NCBI GenBank assembly: GCA_035946615.1
Contig: DASYZB010000134.1
Span: 1-36,081 of the forward strand
Direction: 5' to 3'
DNA length: 36,081 nucleotides
Source: Verrucomicrobiia bacterium
Lineage (GTDB): Bacteria > Verrucomicrobiota > Verrucomicrobiia > Limisphaerales > UBA8199
Within the stretch, counting starts at the first letter, position 1. Each line of letters opens with the position of its first letter. Of this stretch, positions 26,305 through 34,557 are shown one piece after another. The notes below the pieces were generated by a model. The model had not been told where the DNA came from. It saw only the letters and a list, made by a program, of their open reading frames with translations, and searched no databases. The translations under genes and the position numbers were made by a program.

Positions 26305-27206
26305 GCCGCCGCCTTTTCCATATCCGCAAAGGTAACCCGGTTCTTGCCTTCGCTCTTGCTTTGGAAAAGACAACGGTCCGCCTCCGCCAATAACTGGTGT
26401 TTGTCTTTGGCATCGCCGGGAAAACACGCCAGACCGAACGAAGCCGTCAGCCGGGCATGGACCTCTTCTTTCTGCAGGAAAGCGGTTGTGGTGATTGCCT
26501 TCTTCATTCGCGCGACTTTGAGCAGGGCCTCCTCCTTGCCTTGTCGCGGCAAAATCACGATGAATTCATCGCCTCCATAGCGGACCAGGCGGTCGTCCGC
26601 GTCTAATACGCGGGCAACGGTTTGGGCAACCTCTTTAAGGGCCTTGCTGCCCAGCAAATGGCCGTGGGTATCGACCACCCGCTTGAAGTTGTCCAGGTCG
26701 AAGAACACCAGGCAAACCTCCACCGGTTTGGCCGAAGGAGCTTCCAGCAGCCGATCCAGGTAACGGTGTAGGTAGCGCGTATTGTTGAAACCCGAGACGT
26801 CGTCAGTCACCGCCAGTTTCATCACTCGATCATGTTCCCGCTTCAGTTCCAGCGACCAATGCCGCATGCGCAGCAGGTTGGCCACACGGGCCAGAAGCTC
26901 CCGCTCGTTGAGTGGCCGGATCAGCAGGTCGTCCACAACGCGGCCCAGGTGGCGCGAGGGCATGCTGGAACGGCGGCGCACCGTGAGCAAAAGGAACGGC
27001 AGAAAGACAGGGGCCTCGGCGCTCCGGCGCGCCTTGACTTTGGAGCGCAACTCTTTGAGAGAGGGGCCGTCAATCACCACCAAATCGAACTCGCCGCGCA
27101 ACGGATGTTCCTGGTCCGGAAGCACTATCTGGTAAAAAAACGAAAGCCAGTCCTCGAGCCGGCGGCGGTCCCGTTTCCTTCGCAGTTGCAATAATACCCT
27201 CTCCAT
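26301..27206 (-). CDS. GGDEF-domain diguanylate cyclase with degenerate receiver-like N-terminus
   Basis: A 301-residue cytoplasmic protein that should make cyclic di-GMP. Residues 1-115 resemble a response-regulator receiver domain: FDLVVIDGP at 40-48 and VVDDLLIRPLNERELLARV at 90-108, where the usual Lys is Arg, so phosphorylation is doubtful. A coiled segment (116-130) leads to the GGDEF domain: metal-binding DLDNFK around 170, active-site GGDEF at 211-215. Where product-inhibition I-sites have RxxD, this protein has DADD, so classical feedback inhibition is probably missing. It is divergent from the secreted-protein gene at 27356 and convergent with pyrF. Confidence 0.9.
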   Translation of the reverse strand: MERVLLQLRRKRDRRRLEDWLSFFYQIVLPDQEHPLRGEFDLVVIDGPSLKELRSKVKARRSAEAPVFLPFLLLTVRRRSSMPSRHLGRVVDDLLIRPLNERELLARVANLLRMRHWSLELKREHDRVMKLAVTDDVSGFNNTRYLHRYLDRLLEAPSAKPVEVCLVFFDLDNFKRVVDTHGHLLGSKALKEVAQTVARVLDADDRLVRYGGDEFIVILPRQGKEEALLKVARMKKAITTTAFLQKEEVHARLTASFGLACFPGDAKDKHQLLAEADRCLFQSKSEGKNRVTFADMEKAAA

Positions 27207-27355
27207 TAAAACGAACCTCTACGAGCGTTCTGAGCAAATCTGCCACACATTGGCCAACTCAGAAACCGAAAAGAAACCGTATTTTGTATTGCGCCCCGCT
27301 TCGCATGGGAGCGCATGGGGGAGCATTTGGGTCCAGAGACCGTCTAATGACTTGT

Positions 27356-27829
27356 ATGAAAAAGCTGACTTCCTTGTTCATCGGAGCGGCGGCGGCGTTC
27401 GCCGCCTGCAGGGCGCTGGCCTTGAGCATAGAGCTGCCGGAGCCTTCGATTTATTGGCCCAAAGATTACGACACCAACAGGGCGGAGCAGGTGGTGTCGG
27501 TCCTGCGCTCCCCTCAATTCAAGTATTTGAACGGCCTCACCAGTTATTGGGAGCCAGAATTCTCGACTACGCTGGTCTATGCAGGAGACGCCAAGGCGTT
27601 GAGCGCGTTCATAGGGAAACTCAACCGGATCAAAGGCCTGACCGTGCAGCTCACTTTTTCAAAAGACCTTTCGCGCGAGACCGGCAGCGCGCTGCGAGCC
27701 GGCAGTTGGTGGGTGATTTACCGCCACACGGCGCCCAACACAATCGGCATCCGAGTCAACCTGGCGACGGACGCCTGGGGGGCGGATAAGCTTGAATTAA
27801 CGTTGCCCAAGTGCATTCAAAGCGAGTGA
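27356..27829 (+). CDS. Small secreted hypothetical protein
   Basis: A 157-residue protein with a Sec signal peptide (KKLTSLFIGAAAAFAACRALA, cleavage likely after ALA near residue 22). The mature part includes SPQFKYLNGLTSYWEPEF, a repeat-free alpha/beta pattern (ALSAFIGKLNRIKGLTVQLTFS), and ends in a strand-rich segment (ADKLELTLPKC). I do not recognise the family. An alternative ATG at 27347 would add three residues; neither start has a strong ribosome-binding site. The Cys in AACRA is not a convincing lipobox. It is probably periplasmic. Confidence 0.65.
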   Translation: MKKLTSLFIGAAAAFAACRALALSIELPEPSIYWPKDYDTNRAEQVVSVLRSPQFKYLNGLTSYWEPEFSTTLVYAGDAKALSAFIGKLNRIKGLTVQLTFSKDLSRETGSALRAGSWWVIYRHTAPNTIGIRVNLATDAWGADKLELTLPKCIQSE

Positions 27830-28063
27830 GCGGTGTGGCTTGTCTGAGCATACTATTTCAAATTCGCAGCAGTCCCTGAGTGGTTGTGCTGCAACCGGAG
27901 GCGATATTCAGTTTTGGAGTAATGGATTGAAGCCGGCCTGGCGGAAGTGGTGGCCGGTGGTGCCGCGAGGAAAAACCTATTCCAGCGGAATCTACAAAAT
28001 CACGGTGAAAAGTCTGTATCAGGCCGCGAGCACCAAGGCCCGAAGGAGGAATAGGGCCCCGTC
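27830..28063. other. Spacer between convergent genes
   Basis: About 235 bases after the secreted-protein gene and after the 3' end of the prepilin-fusion gene. The frames here are short and not protein-like. A patch at 27898-27935 (GGAGGCGATATTCAGTTTTG...) resembles repeat-derived intergenic sequence, but no second copy is in this window. Confidence 0.35.
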
Positions 28064-30439
28064 TCAATGCGGCGGGGGCATCGAGCCGCTGATGTGAGCG
28101 GAGGTGCGGTCGCGCATCCAAAGCCAGTCCTGGGTGTCTTGCGGATTTGCCGTTCCCGCGCGCACTTGCTTTGGGCTCGGGCTGAGCCAGCGATGCGATT
28201 CGGAGTGGCCATCGGCGAAGGCAAAACCGCAGCCGCCGCTGTGATAGGTGCCGGGCGCATCGATCCACATACTCTCTTCCATACCGAAGGCAAAGGCGGC
28301 GTCATTGAGGCCGCGGGCATCTTCATCGACCAACACCCACAACATCGCCGGGCCGGGGGCGGCGATGGCGGAGAATTTGCCATAGGTGCGCCAGGGTGTG
28401 TCCCGGCGATGGGTGCGCTGATCATTGAGCCAGGGGCCGTTGACCGGCAGGGTCGGGGCCCCGACATGCGGCGTCCAGGCGCCGGTGGAAGCGCCGGCAT
28501 CGAATCCCTGGCATATCGTTCCCACGGCCTGGCTCATGGAGAATGTGCGGGCGGCGCTTACGATGCGCCCCAGCAACGCGGGGTCCGAGCCTTGATAGTA
28601 GCCGGTGCGCCTGTCGCCTGGGCAATGAAAGACAGAGGTGTTGCCGTTCAAATAGGGCGCCAGCAGACTACGCTTTGGGTTTGACAACAGGTCCGGGTCG
28701 AATTGATCGCGTCCACCTTGCCCTGCCTGCCCGCCGCACCAATTATGACCGGTCACCGTATTGCCGTCGTCGGGATTGGGTGGAAACAGGTCCTTGTTAT
28801 CGCCGACATAGACGGTCATGGCGGTCATGAGTTGGCGGCCATTATTGAGGCAATAGACGCCCTGCGCCTTTTGTTTGCCGCGCGATAGGGCAGGAAATAA
28901 GAGCGCCGCGAGAATGGAAATAATGGCAATCACGACCAGCAATTCAATCAGGGTAAAGGCGGCTGAGCTGGCATGAGCGGGGCGAAGAACAGGTTGAGCG
29001 CCGTTGCGGCTGCGGCTCCAGGCGCGCACGATGGCTGCTGGTATGCCAATGGCCAGTCCCAGGAGCACGCTGAGGATGCCTCCAGCGATCATCAAGATGA
29101 GGCGAATGTTGCCGTTCAGGCCTTTGGAGGGCGGGACTGCCCTGGCCGCGATTTGCAAAGCGGCTGGGCCATCGCCGGACTGTTCGCAGGAGACCTGCGC
29201 AATCGTATTGGCAAGGTTAGCGGTGCCAACGCGGTCGGTGTCATAAACGCTGATGGTGATTTCAGAGGAGTTGGTGATAGCGCGCACCATCGTCAACCGT
29301 TTGAGGACATTCATCGCGTCAATGGCGGTGAGTCTGCGTCCGCCGGTGAATTTGCCGCCCCATTTGCGCGGCAGGTCCAGGTTGGTGACCACCAGGCCCG
29401 CCACCGCATCGGATTTGATCAGGGCCATTTGTTGTTCGAGCGAGCCGCTGGACTGGGCTTTGAGCCGCACGGTGCTCATGTACCATCCAGGGGCATTGAT
29501 CTGCGATACGAAGATGGCGCTGGCGACGAAACCCAGCAGGAATACAACCGCCGCGACGTAGCCGAAGGTTTTCCAGGGCGCCGAGTCGGTCCGCAGGTTG
29601 AGCATGATTCTATCGAAGGCGGGTGTCTCCGGCGCAGCGGGTCTCCTGGCGTAATATGGCGCGAGTGGTTTAGCGGGTTTCCTGAGCAGCAGCGCTAGAG
29701 CCACCGCGCCGGCCGGGGCCAGAACGAAACCGGACAAAACAAAAAGCAAGCGGGCATGCCCTGCCAGGGCATCGAGGCTGCGGTTTTGTGCTTCGACGTG
29801 GGTTTTGCAGGGGATTCCGTTGCGCGCCAGCAGGGCCAGGGTGTCATCGTCTGCCGGGGCATCAAAGCGCATGTGGTTGCGCCCGGGCAAGGTAATCCAG
29901 AGGGTTTTGACACCATTCTTGCGCTGGTACACCTCGAATTTTGCGCCTTTGCTTTCATTGATGATCCGTAGGACGGTGGTCGTTGGAATCTGTTGGACTC
30001 TCCAGGGAGTCTCCGCATAGAAGCCATAGGCACACAGACAAAAGATGATTGCCGGTACGACTGTGCCGGCGGCGACCCAGGCCACGAGGCGTTTCGGAGT
30101 CGCGTTTCGAGTGTCGGCTTCACGGAGCGGCAGATCGCGCCACCATTGCCAATGCCACCGCAACAGGGCAACGATAAGGACAAGGTAAGTCAAAACCATC
30201 CACAAACTGGCGGCCTGCCAAAAAGCCGGGTGGCGTTCGGGAGAAGGCCCTGCGACAATCAGGAGCCAGACCGGGAGAAGAACCCCCAAAAAACCAATGG
30301 CCAGCGCAGCCCAGAATTGAAGGAGATGGTGTGCCTGAGCATCAGACTGCCGGCCAGCCCGGCCCATAGCAACCCCCAGCCCTGCACCCAGGAGCGAGAG
30401 CAAACCCAAAGCCAGAAAGGCCACTGTAGCTTGTGTCAT
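28064..30439 (-). CDS. Fusion of polytopic Wzz-like membrane protein and prepilin-like H-X9-DG protein
   Basis: A 791-residue protein of unusual make-up. The first ~490 residues contain about six to seven hydrophobic segments, with a mid region (SGSLEQQMALIKSDAVAGLVV; ISVYDTDRVGTANLANTIA) like polysaccharide chain-length determinants (Wzz/GumC). Residue 495 begins a complete prepilin N-terminus, FTLIELLVVIAIISILAALLFPA, preceded by Ala. The remaining ~270 residues match the DUF1559-like 'H-X9-DG' processing-associated domain, ending H-SGGCGFAFA-DGHSESHRW. Stand-alone versions of each half are common in Verrucomicrobiota; this frame runs through both with no stop. The start at 30439 (MTQATVAF) is chosen over the upstream in-frame ATG at 30511, whose extra residues are basic and not membrane-like. 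Confidence 0.8.
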   Translation of the reverse strand: MTQATVAFLALGLLSLLGAGLGVAMGRAGRQSDAQAHHLLQFWAALAIGFLGVLLPVWLLIVAGPSPERHPAFWQAASLWMVLTYLVLIVALLRWHWQWWRDLPLREADTRNATPKRLVAWVAAGTVVPAIIFCLCAYGFYAETPWRVQQIPTTTVLRIINESKGAKFEVYQRKNGVKTLWITLPGRNHMRFDAPADDDTLALLARNGIPCKTHVEAQNRSLDALAGHARLLFVLSGFVLAPAGAVALALLLRKPAKPLAPYYARRPAAPETPAFDRIMLNLRTDSAPWKTFGYVAAVVFLLGFVASAIFVSQINAPGWYMSTVRLKAQSSGSLEQQMALIKSDAVAGLVVTNLDLPRKWGGKFTGGRRLTAIDAMNVLKRLTMVRAITNSSEITISVYDTDRVGTANLANTIAQVSCEQSGDGPAALQIAARAVPPSKGLNGNIRLILMIAGGILSVLLGLAIGIPAAIVRAWSRSRNGAQPVLRPAHASSAAFTLIELLVVIAIISILAALLFPALSRGKQKAQGVYCLNNGRQLMTAMTVYVGDNKDLFPPNPDDGNTVTGHNWCGGQAGQGGRDQFDPDLLSNPKRSLLAPYLNGNTSVFHCPGDRRTGYYQGSDPALLGRIVSAARTFSMSQAVGTICQGFDAGASTGAWTPHVGAPTLPVNGPWLNDQRTHRRDTPWRTYGKFSAIAAPGPAMLWVLVDEDARGLNDAAFAFGMEESMWIDAPGTYHSGGCGFAFADGHSESHRWLSPSPKQVRAGTANPQDTQDWLWMRDRTSAHISGSMPPPH

Positions 30440-30522
30440 AGACCCGGACCATTCTATCCAGACAGCTAACCGCCCTTGCAACCGGCCATTGTGTTTAGCA
30501 CGCTGGGGCAAAGAGTCAAGAG

Positions 30523-30560
30523 AATTATGAAGGCGAGAAATTATGAAATTATGAAGGCGA
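30523..30560. repeat. Short direct repeat
   Basis: AATTATGAAGGCGA occurs at 30523-30536 and 30547-30560, separated by 10 bases, in the spacer after the aldo/keto reductase gene. It is too short to assign a role. Confidence 0.5.
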
Positions 30561-30596
30561 TTGGTTTTGTTCTAATGCACCGATTTCTAGCCCTTT

Positions 30597-31787
30597 CTAT
30601 CCCAGCAACGCGCTGGCCTCGCGCATTAATCGGGCGATGGGGAGCCGCTGGGGGCACACCGCCTCGGCGGCGGTATAATCCACGTTGCCAGCCGGGCGCG
30701 CCAGGCCTGCAAAGGTTTCTTGCGCCAGGCCGGGGTCTCCATAAATCCGGTGGTACATCAAGCAACGTAGCGCGTCGCCAATCGGGGCGCGGCCAGCGGC
30801 CGGTTCACAGAGGTGTGTGCACCCGGCGCAGAACTGGGAATGAGTTTCCAAGGCGTAACGGTGTAACGCCGCGCGGTCGGCAGCCGTCAGTTTTGTTTTG
30901 TCATGAGCGGCGGCGACGTTGGATTCGAGGACAGTGACGCTGGACATCTGTGAGCAAATGGCGGCGATTTGGGAATTATCCCATACCGCTTTCAGCTTGG
31001 CTTGCTTATCGGTGAAGCCGCGTTTGATGAAATGTCCGCCCAATTTGAGGTCGGCAGCGGTCTCGGCGCGCAGGGGGCCGCCGCCCTGGGTTTTCATAGC
31101 GGTCAAGCCGATGCCCGCGTTGGCGCAGGCCTCGGTGGCGGCGCGCATGTTGTTGGTGCTCATCAGGCGGAAGTCGTACTTGAGCATGATGCCGTCAATC
31201 CAGCCGAGCTTGGCCGCAGCCTGCAAGCTGTTCTCCATGTTCCCGTGGGTGCTGAAGCCGAAGAAGCGGATTTTGTTCGAGGCCTTGGCTTTCTCGGCCC
31301 AGGCCTTTACGTCCGGGGTCAGGTCCTCGCCGCGCCCAATGCCGTGGAGGAAATAAAGGTCGATGTAATCCGTCTTCATGCGCCGCAGAGATTCCTCGAG
31401 CATCTCGCTCAGGCGCGCCGGGTCGTGAGTGCCGGCCTTGGAGACCAGAAAGATTCCTTTGCGCACCTCGGGGTGTTTCTCAAAATACATCCCGATGCCT
31501 TTCTCACTGTTGCCGTTGGTGTAACCGTTGGCGGTGTCCCAATAGGTGACGCCGAAGTCCAGCGCCCGTTGCAAGACGAGTTGGTTGGCCACGATGTCAA
31601 AGATGCCGCCCAGCGCGAGCATCGGGACCTTGACGCCCGTTTTACCGAAGGCTCGCGCGGGCAAGGTAGCAGGCGCGGGCTCTGCCGCCACTTGCGCCAG
31701 AACTTGGCCCGTGCTCAGCACGGACCCGACTCCGGCGGCGCTTGCGATTTTTATGAAGTCACGACGTGTTACGTTTTTGGTTTCCAT
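30597..31787 (-). CDS. Tat-exported aldo/keto reductase with C-terminal cysteine cluster
   Basis: A 396-residue protein with a twin-arginine signal (TRRDFIKIASAAG, 7-19; hydrophobic to about 32), so it is exported folded to the periplasm. The aldo/keto reductase barrel has the catalytic tetrad D84, Y89, K117 and H148, plus GFSTHG around 177-182. The C-terminal extension has C320, C323, C327 and C378 (CxxCxxxC...CP), resembling the Fe-S-binding tail of AKR proteins with a ferredoxin-like end. An NADPH-dependent reaction is unlikely in the periplasm, so electrons may come through the cysteine cluster; this is inference. It lies 21 bases after the NapH/G-like gene in the same direction. Confidence 0.87.
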   Translation of the reverse strand: METKNVTRRDFIKIASAAGVGSVLSTGQVLAQVAAEPAPATLPARAFGKTGVKVPMLALGGIFDIVANQLVLQRALDFGVTYWDTANGYTNGNSEKGIGMYFEKHPEVRKGIFLVSKAGTHDPARLSEMLEESLRRMKTDYIDLYFLHGIGRGEDLTPDVKAWAEKAKASNKIRFFGFSTHGNMENSLQAAAKLGWIDGIMLKYDFRLMSTNNMRAATEACANAGIGLTAMKTQGGGPLRAETAADLKLGGHFIKRGFTDKQAKLKAVWDNSQIAAICSQMSSVTVLESNVAAAHDKTKLTAADRAALHRYALETHSQFCAGCTHLCEPAAGRAPIGDALRCLMYHRIYGDPGLAQETFAGLARPAGNVDYTAAEAVCPQRLPIARLMREASALLG

Positions 31788-31808
31788 AATGTGTTCTTGT
31801 TTGAGTGT

Positions 31809-33539
31809 TCAGGCCCTCGCGGTGAGCGAGTGCCGCTGGTTTCTGGATTCATTCTCGGCCGTAACGCGGATGGCGCGCCAGCCGCTCACGGGACATTCGT
31901 GTTCGCAAATGCCGCACCCGATGCAGCGCTCCGGCTCAATGACCGGCTGTTGGAGCCGCACTTCGATTAGAATCGCGGCCCCGCTTTGCGGCGGGTCCGC
32001 CCAGGGAGCGGCCGGTGTCACGCTGAGCGAATTAGCGCAATTTTCTGCAATTAATTTGCGTTCACCAAGAGGCGCGCCGGCGAGGCGAACAAAATAATCG
32101 CCTGTGGCCAATTTACCGGTGTGCGAGAAGTCTTTCTCAAAGCTTAGGCTGGTGCGGGTAGCTGAACTGACCGCCAGGGCGCCGTCGCGGATTACACGAA
32201 ACTCTTCACGCAAATAAATCGCCTTGGGGCTGACGGGGCAGTTTTCCTGGCAGACAATGCAGGGCACATCCATGGCCCAGGGCAGGCAGCGGCCACGGTC
32301 CACAAAGGCGGTGCCGAGGCGCACCGGGCCGGTGGGGGCGAACGTTCCCCGCCCGAGTTTTTCGTCCAGGCTCAGAGGGCGGAGCGCGGAGGTGGGGCAG
32401 ACATTGCCGCACGCAATGCAGTTGAGCTGGCAACCGCTGGTCCCGGTCCGAAAATTCAGGCGGGGAGTCCATACGCCGGCAATGCCGACTTCGAGGAGCG
32501 CCGGTTGCAGGACATTCGTCGGGCAAATCCGGATGCATTGACCGCACTTGATGCAGCGCTGCAGAAACTCCTCTTCGACCAGCGCGCCTGGAGGGCGGAC
32601 GAGGCGCGGGTTCCAATTCTGGCCTAAGAATCCGCCCAGCCTGAGCGCGGGAGCGGCGGCCAGGCCAGAGATGGCCGACACCATAAACCCGCGCCGGGTC
32701 AGCGCTGGCAATTCCACCTCGCCGCCGGCGGAGCGGTTGGGTCCGTAATTCATTTGCGCCTGGCGGCAGGCGCGGAGGCAATTCATGCAGAGAAGGCATT
32801 CATTGAGACGGATTCTTTCAAACGGGTCACAGGCCCCTTCGCAATGAGTTTCGCACATCTCGCACTCGCTGCACCGGCTGTCGCGTTTGCCGATACGCCA
32901 CGGGGTCCAGCGCACCAACAGGCCAAACAGAGCGCCCAATGGGCAGAGAAAGCGGCAGTAGAATCGCGGGACCCAAAGGTTCAGCAGGACTGCAGCGAGG
33001 AAGGTGGCCGCAATCAACCAGGCGCCGTCGTAGGCTCGTGGCGAGGCGCCGGGGGCGCCAAAGAGCGCCAGCAGGAACAGGTTCACCGAACGGTGCATTA
33101 GAGGAATCGGGTCCAGCCAGCCGGTCAGCAGAATCCCGCATGTGGCCGCAAGCAGCACCACTACTAGAATGTAATACTTGAGCGCTTGCGCTGGCCGATA
33201 TTGGTTTAGGGCGACCCGCTCGGAATGCCGTTTGGCCCGGCGCCCGAGCCAGCCAACCGCCTGGTGCAGCGCGCCGAATGGGCAAACCCAGCCGCAAAAG
33301 AACCGGCCAAGAATAATTGTCAGACCCACCGTCACCAGCGCCCACATTAATCCGGCGTAGAGTTTGCGGGTTGTCAGCAATGTTCCCAGTGCCACCAGGG
33401 GGTCGAGTTGCAGCAGCCAGTTGATTGGCCAGCCGCTCAGTTGCCACCAACGCTCGCCTAAAGTTGTCACCACGCAAAACCAGAGGAACAACACCAAAAA
33501 GAACACCTGAACGATGCGGCGAGTTCTGATGATGTTCAT
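31809..33539 (-). CDS. NapH-NapG-like membrane 4Fe-4S ferredoxin fusion
   Basis: A 576-residue iron-sulfur protein in two halves. Residues 1-270 resemble NapH/CcoG/NosR C-terminal domains: four to five transmembrane helices, two CxxxCP motifs (FCGWVCPFG at 81-89, YCRFLCPLG at 194-202) and two ferredoxin-like cysteine groups at 223-237 and 248-258. Residues 281-296 ([16 protein letters not shown]) look like a Tat signal, now internal, and are followed by NapG-like ferredoxin repeats: [12 protein letters not shown] (329-340), [13 protein letters not shown] (370-382), CIVCQENCP (427-435) and [12 protein letters not shown] (539-550). It probably carries electrons from quinol to periplasmic partners. 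The ATG at 33539 is favoured; a GTG at 33602 would overlap the DUF362 gene by 23 bases. Confidence 0.87.
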   Translation of the reverse strand: MNIIRTRRIVQVFFLVLFLWFCVVTTLGERWWQLSGWPINWLLQLDPLVALGTLLTTRKLYAGLMWALVTVGLTIILGRFFCGWVCPFGALHQAVGWLGRRAKRHSERVALNQYRPAQALKYYILVVVLLAATCGILLTGWLDPIPLMHRSVNLFLLALFGAPGASPRAYDGAWLIAATFLAAVLLNLWVPRFYCRFLCPLGALFGLLVRWTPWRIGKRDSRCSECEMCETHCEGACDPFERIRLNECLLCMNCLRACRQAQMNYGPNRSAGGEVELPALTRRGFMVSAISGLAAAPALRLGGFLGQNWNPRLVRPPGALVEEEFLQRCIKCGQCIRICPTNVLQPALLEVGIAGVWTPRLNFRTGTSGCQLNCIACGNVCPTSALRPLSLDEKLGRGTFAPTGPVRLGTAFVDRGRCLPWAMDVPCIVCQENCPVSPKAIYLREEFRVIRDGALAVSSATRTSLSFEKDFSHTGKLATGDYFVRLAGAPLGERKLIAENCANSLSVTPAAPWADPPQSGAAILIEVRLQQPVIEPERCIGCGICEHECPVSGWRAIRVTAENESRNQRHSLTARA

Positions 33540-33583
33540 AGCACTCGCACGTGAAGGGCTTCGCTCGACATTGACGCGTTCAT
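33536..33583 (-). CDS. Possible 15-codon coupling ORF
   Basis: ATG at 33583-33581 overlaps the DUF362 stop (ATGA). Fifteen codons later its TGA overlaps the start of the Fe-S gene (ATGA at 33539-33536). The peptide itself has no recognisable feature. It could carry ribosomes across the 40-base gap, but chance is quite possible. Confidence 0.25.
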   Translation of the reverse strand: MNASMSSEALHVRVL

Positions 33584-34557
33584 TTCGCAAAAGTTGATTC
33601 ACCTACCCCGGGCCTGAGCGATTGGTAGTCCAGCGTCCCCAGCCCCGCGGCTGCTGCCTTCGTTAGAAACGGAAGGGTTGCGGGCGTTTTCCCCAGCAGC
33701 GTCGCGGCGGCGGCGTCGGCGGCTACCTGGTCGGTGCTGACGATCATTGTATTGGTTGCTTTGAGGTCTTCGAGCGAGCCGCCGGTCGGGCCGTTGGAAA
33801 TCATCGTGTTCGTGCCATCGAGGATGACGAGGGTTGGCCGGACCAGCATCGCGAGCTCGAAAATGATCGAGTGAATGTCCTGGTGAAAAATGTTGCGCCG
33901 GCCGCCGAGCAGGCCGTACCAGTTCTTCATTGCCAGGGAAGCACCGCTGCGATGATGGTCCTTGACCGGCGCCAGGCCGATTAGCCGTGTAGCTCCACGC
34001 AGCGGCTCGAACAAAAATGGCCAGTCCTTAATCAAGCGCCCGCCAGCCAGGGTGACCGATTTAAAGGAGGAAGGCCCAGGCAGGGCCAATTTGGCGCCGG
34101 CAGCTTGGGAGGCTTTGCCAATGCCGGTCAGCATAAAACAGCTTGCCGGATCGTTAATGGGATTATCGGTAACAACGACCGAGGCGGCGCCTGCGGAAAG
34201 ACACAACCGGGTGAGGGCTGCTACAAGATCGGGATGGCTCGTTGCGCAGAGTGAAGGCGGCGAGGCAAAGGCGGCATTCACTTTAAGCACCACGCGGTCG
34301 CCCGGTTTAATGAATTGCTCAATTCCACCCAGCGCCTTGAGGGCGTGTTCGAGGCTTTGCGCCCGGTCTGAGCCGGTCATCAGGCTCAGCTTTGGCCCGA
34401 CCTCAGGCACTGAAAAATCCGGCAGCGACACAGACCCGCCCGCCGGCTGGCCGGAGGGTCCGCGCGGGTCGCGCAAGGCGACGCCACCAGCCCCAACGGC
34501 GGCCAGGGCAAGGCCGGCTTTGGCTGCGCGCGCGACAAAATCACGACGGTCCATCAT
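33580..34557 (-). CDS. Tat-exported DUF362 protein
   Basis: A 325-residue DUF362 protein with an N-terminal twin-arginine signal ([14 protein letters not shown], then a hydrophobic Ala/Gly stretch to about residue 28). Domain features include [30 protein letters not shown], a [23 protein letters not shown] segment and a final [21 protein letters not shown]362 proteins are often encoded next to ferredoxins, but their reaction is unknown. It has no ferredoxin domain of its own, and the adjacent Fe-S fusion could supply it. Its start overlaps the stop of the upstream DUF6599-like gene by four bases (ATGA). Confidence 0.87.
   Translation of the reverse strand: MMDRRDFVARAAKAGLALAAVGAGGVALRDPRGPSGQPAGGSVSLPDFSVPEVGPKLSLMTGSDRAQSLEHALKALGGIEQFIKPGDRVVLKVNAAFASPPSLCATSHPDLVAALTRLCLSAGAASVVVTDNPINDPASCFMLTGIGKASQAAGAKLALPGPSSFKSVTLAGGRLIKDWPFLFEPLRGATRLIGLAPVKDHHRSGASLAMKNWYGLLGGRRNIFHQDIHSIIFELAMLVRPTLVILDGTNTMISNGPTGGSLEDLKATNTMIVSTDQVAADAAAATLLGKTPATLPFLTKAAAAGLGTLDYQSLRPGVGESTFAK

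Noticed and set aside
27250-27789. Overlapping 179-codon ORF
   Set aside because: The neighbouring frame has a signal peptide and ordinary composition; this one is Arg/Gln-rich shadow sequence.
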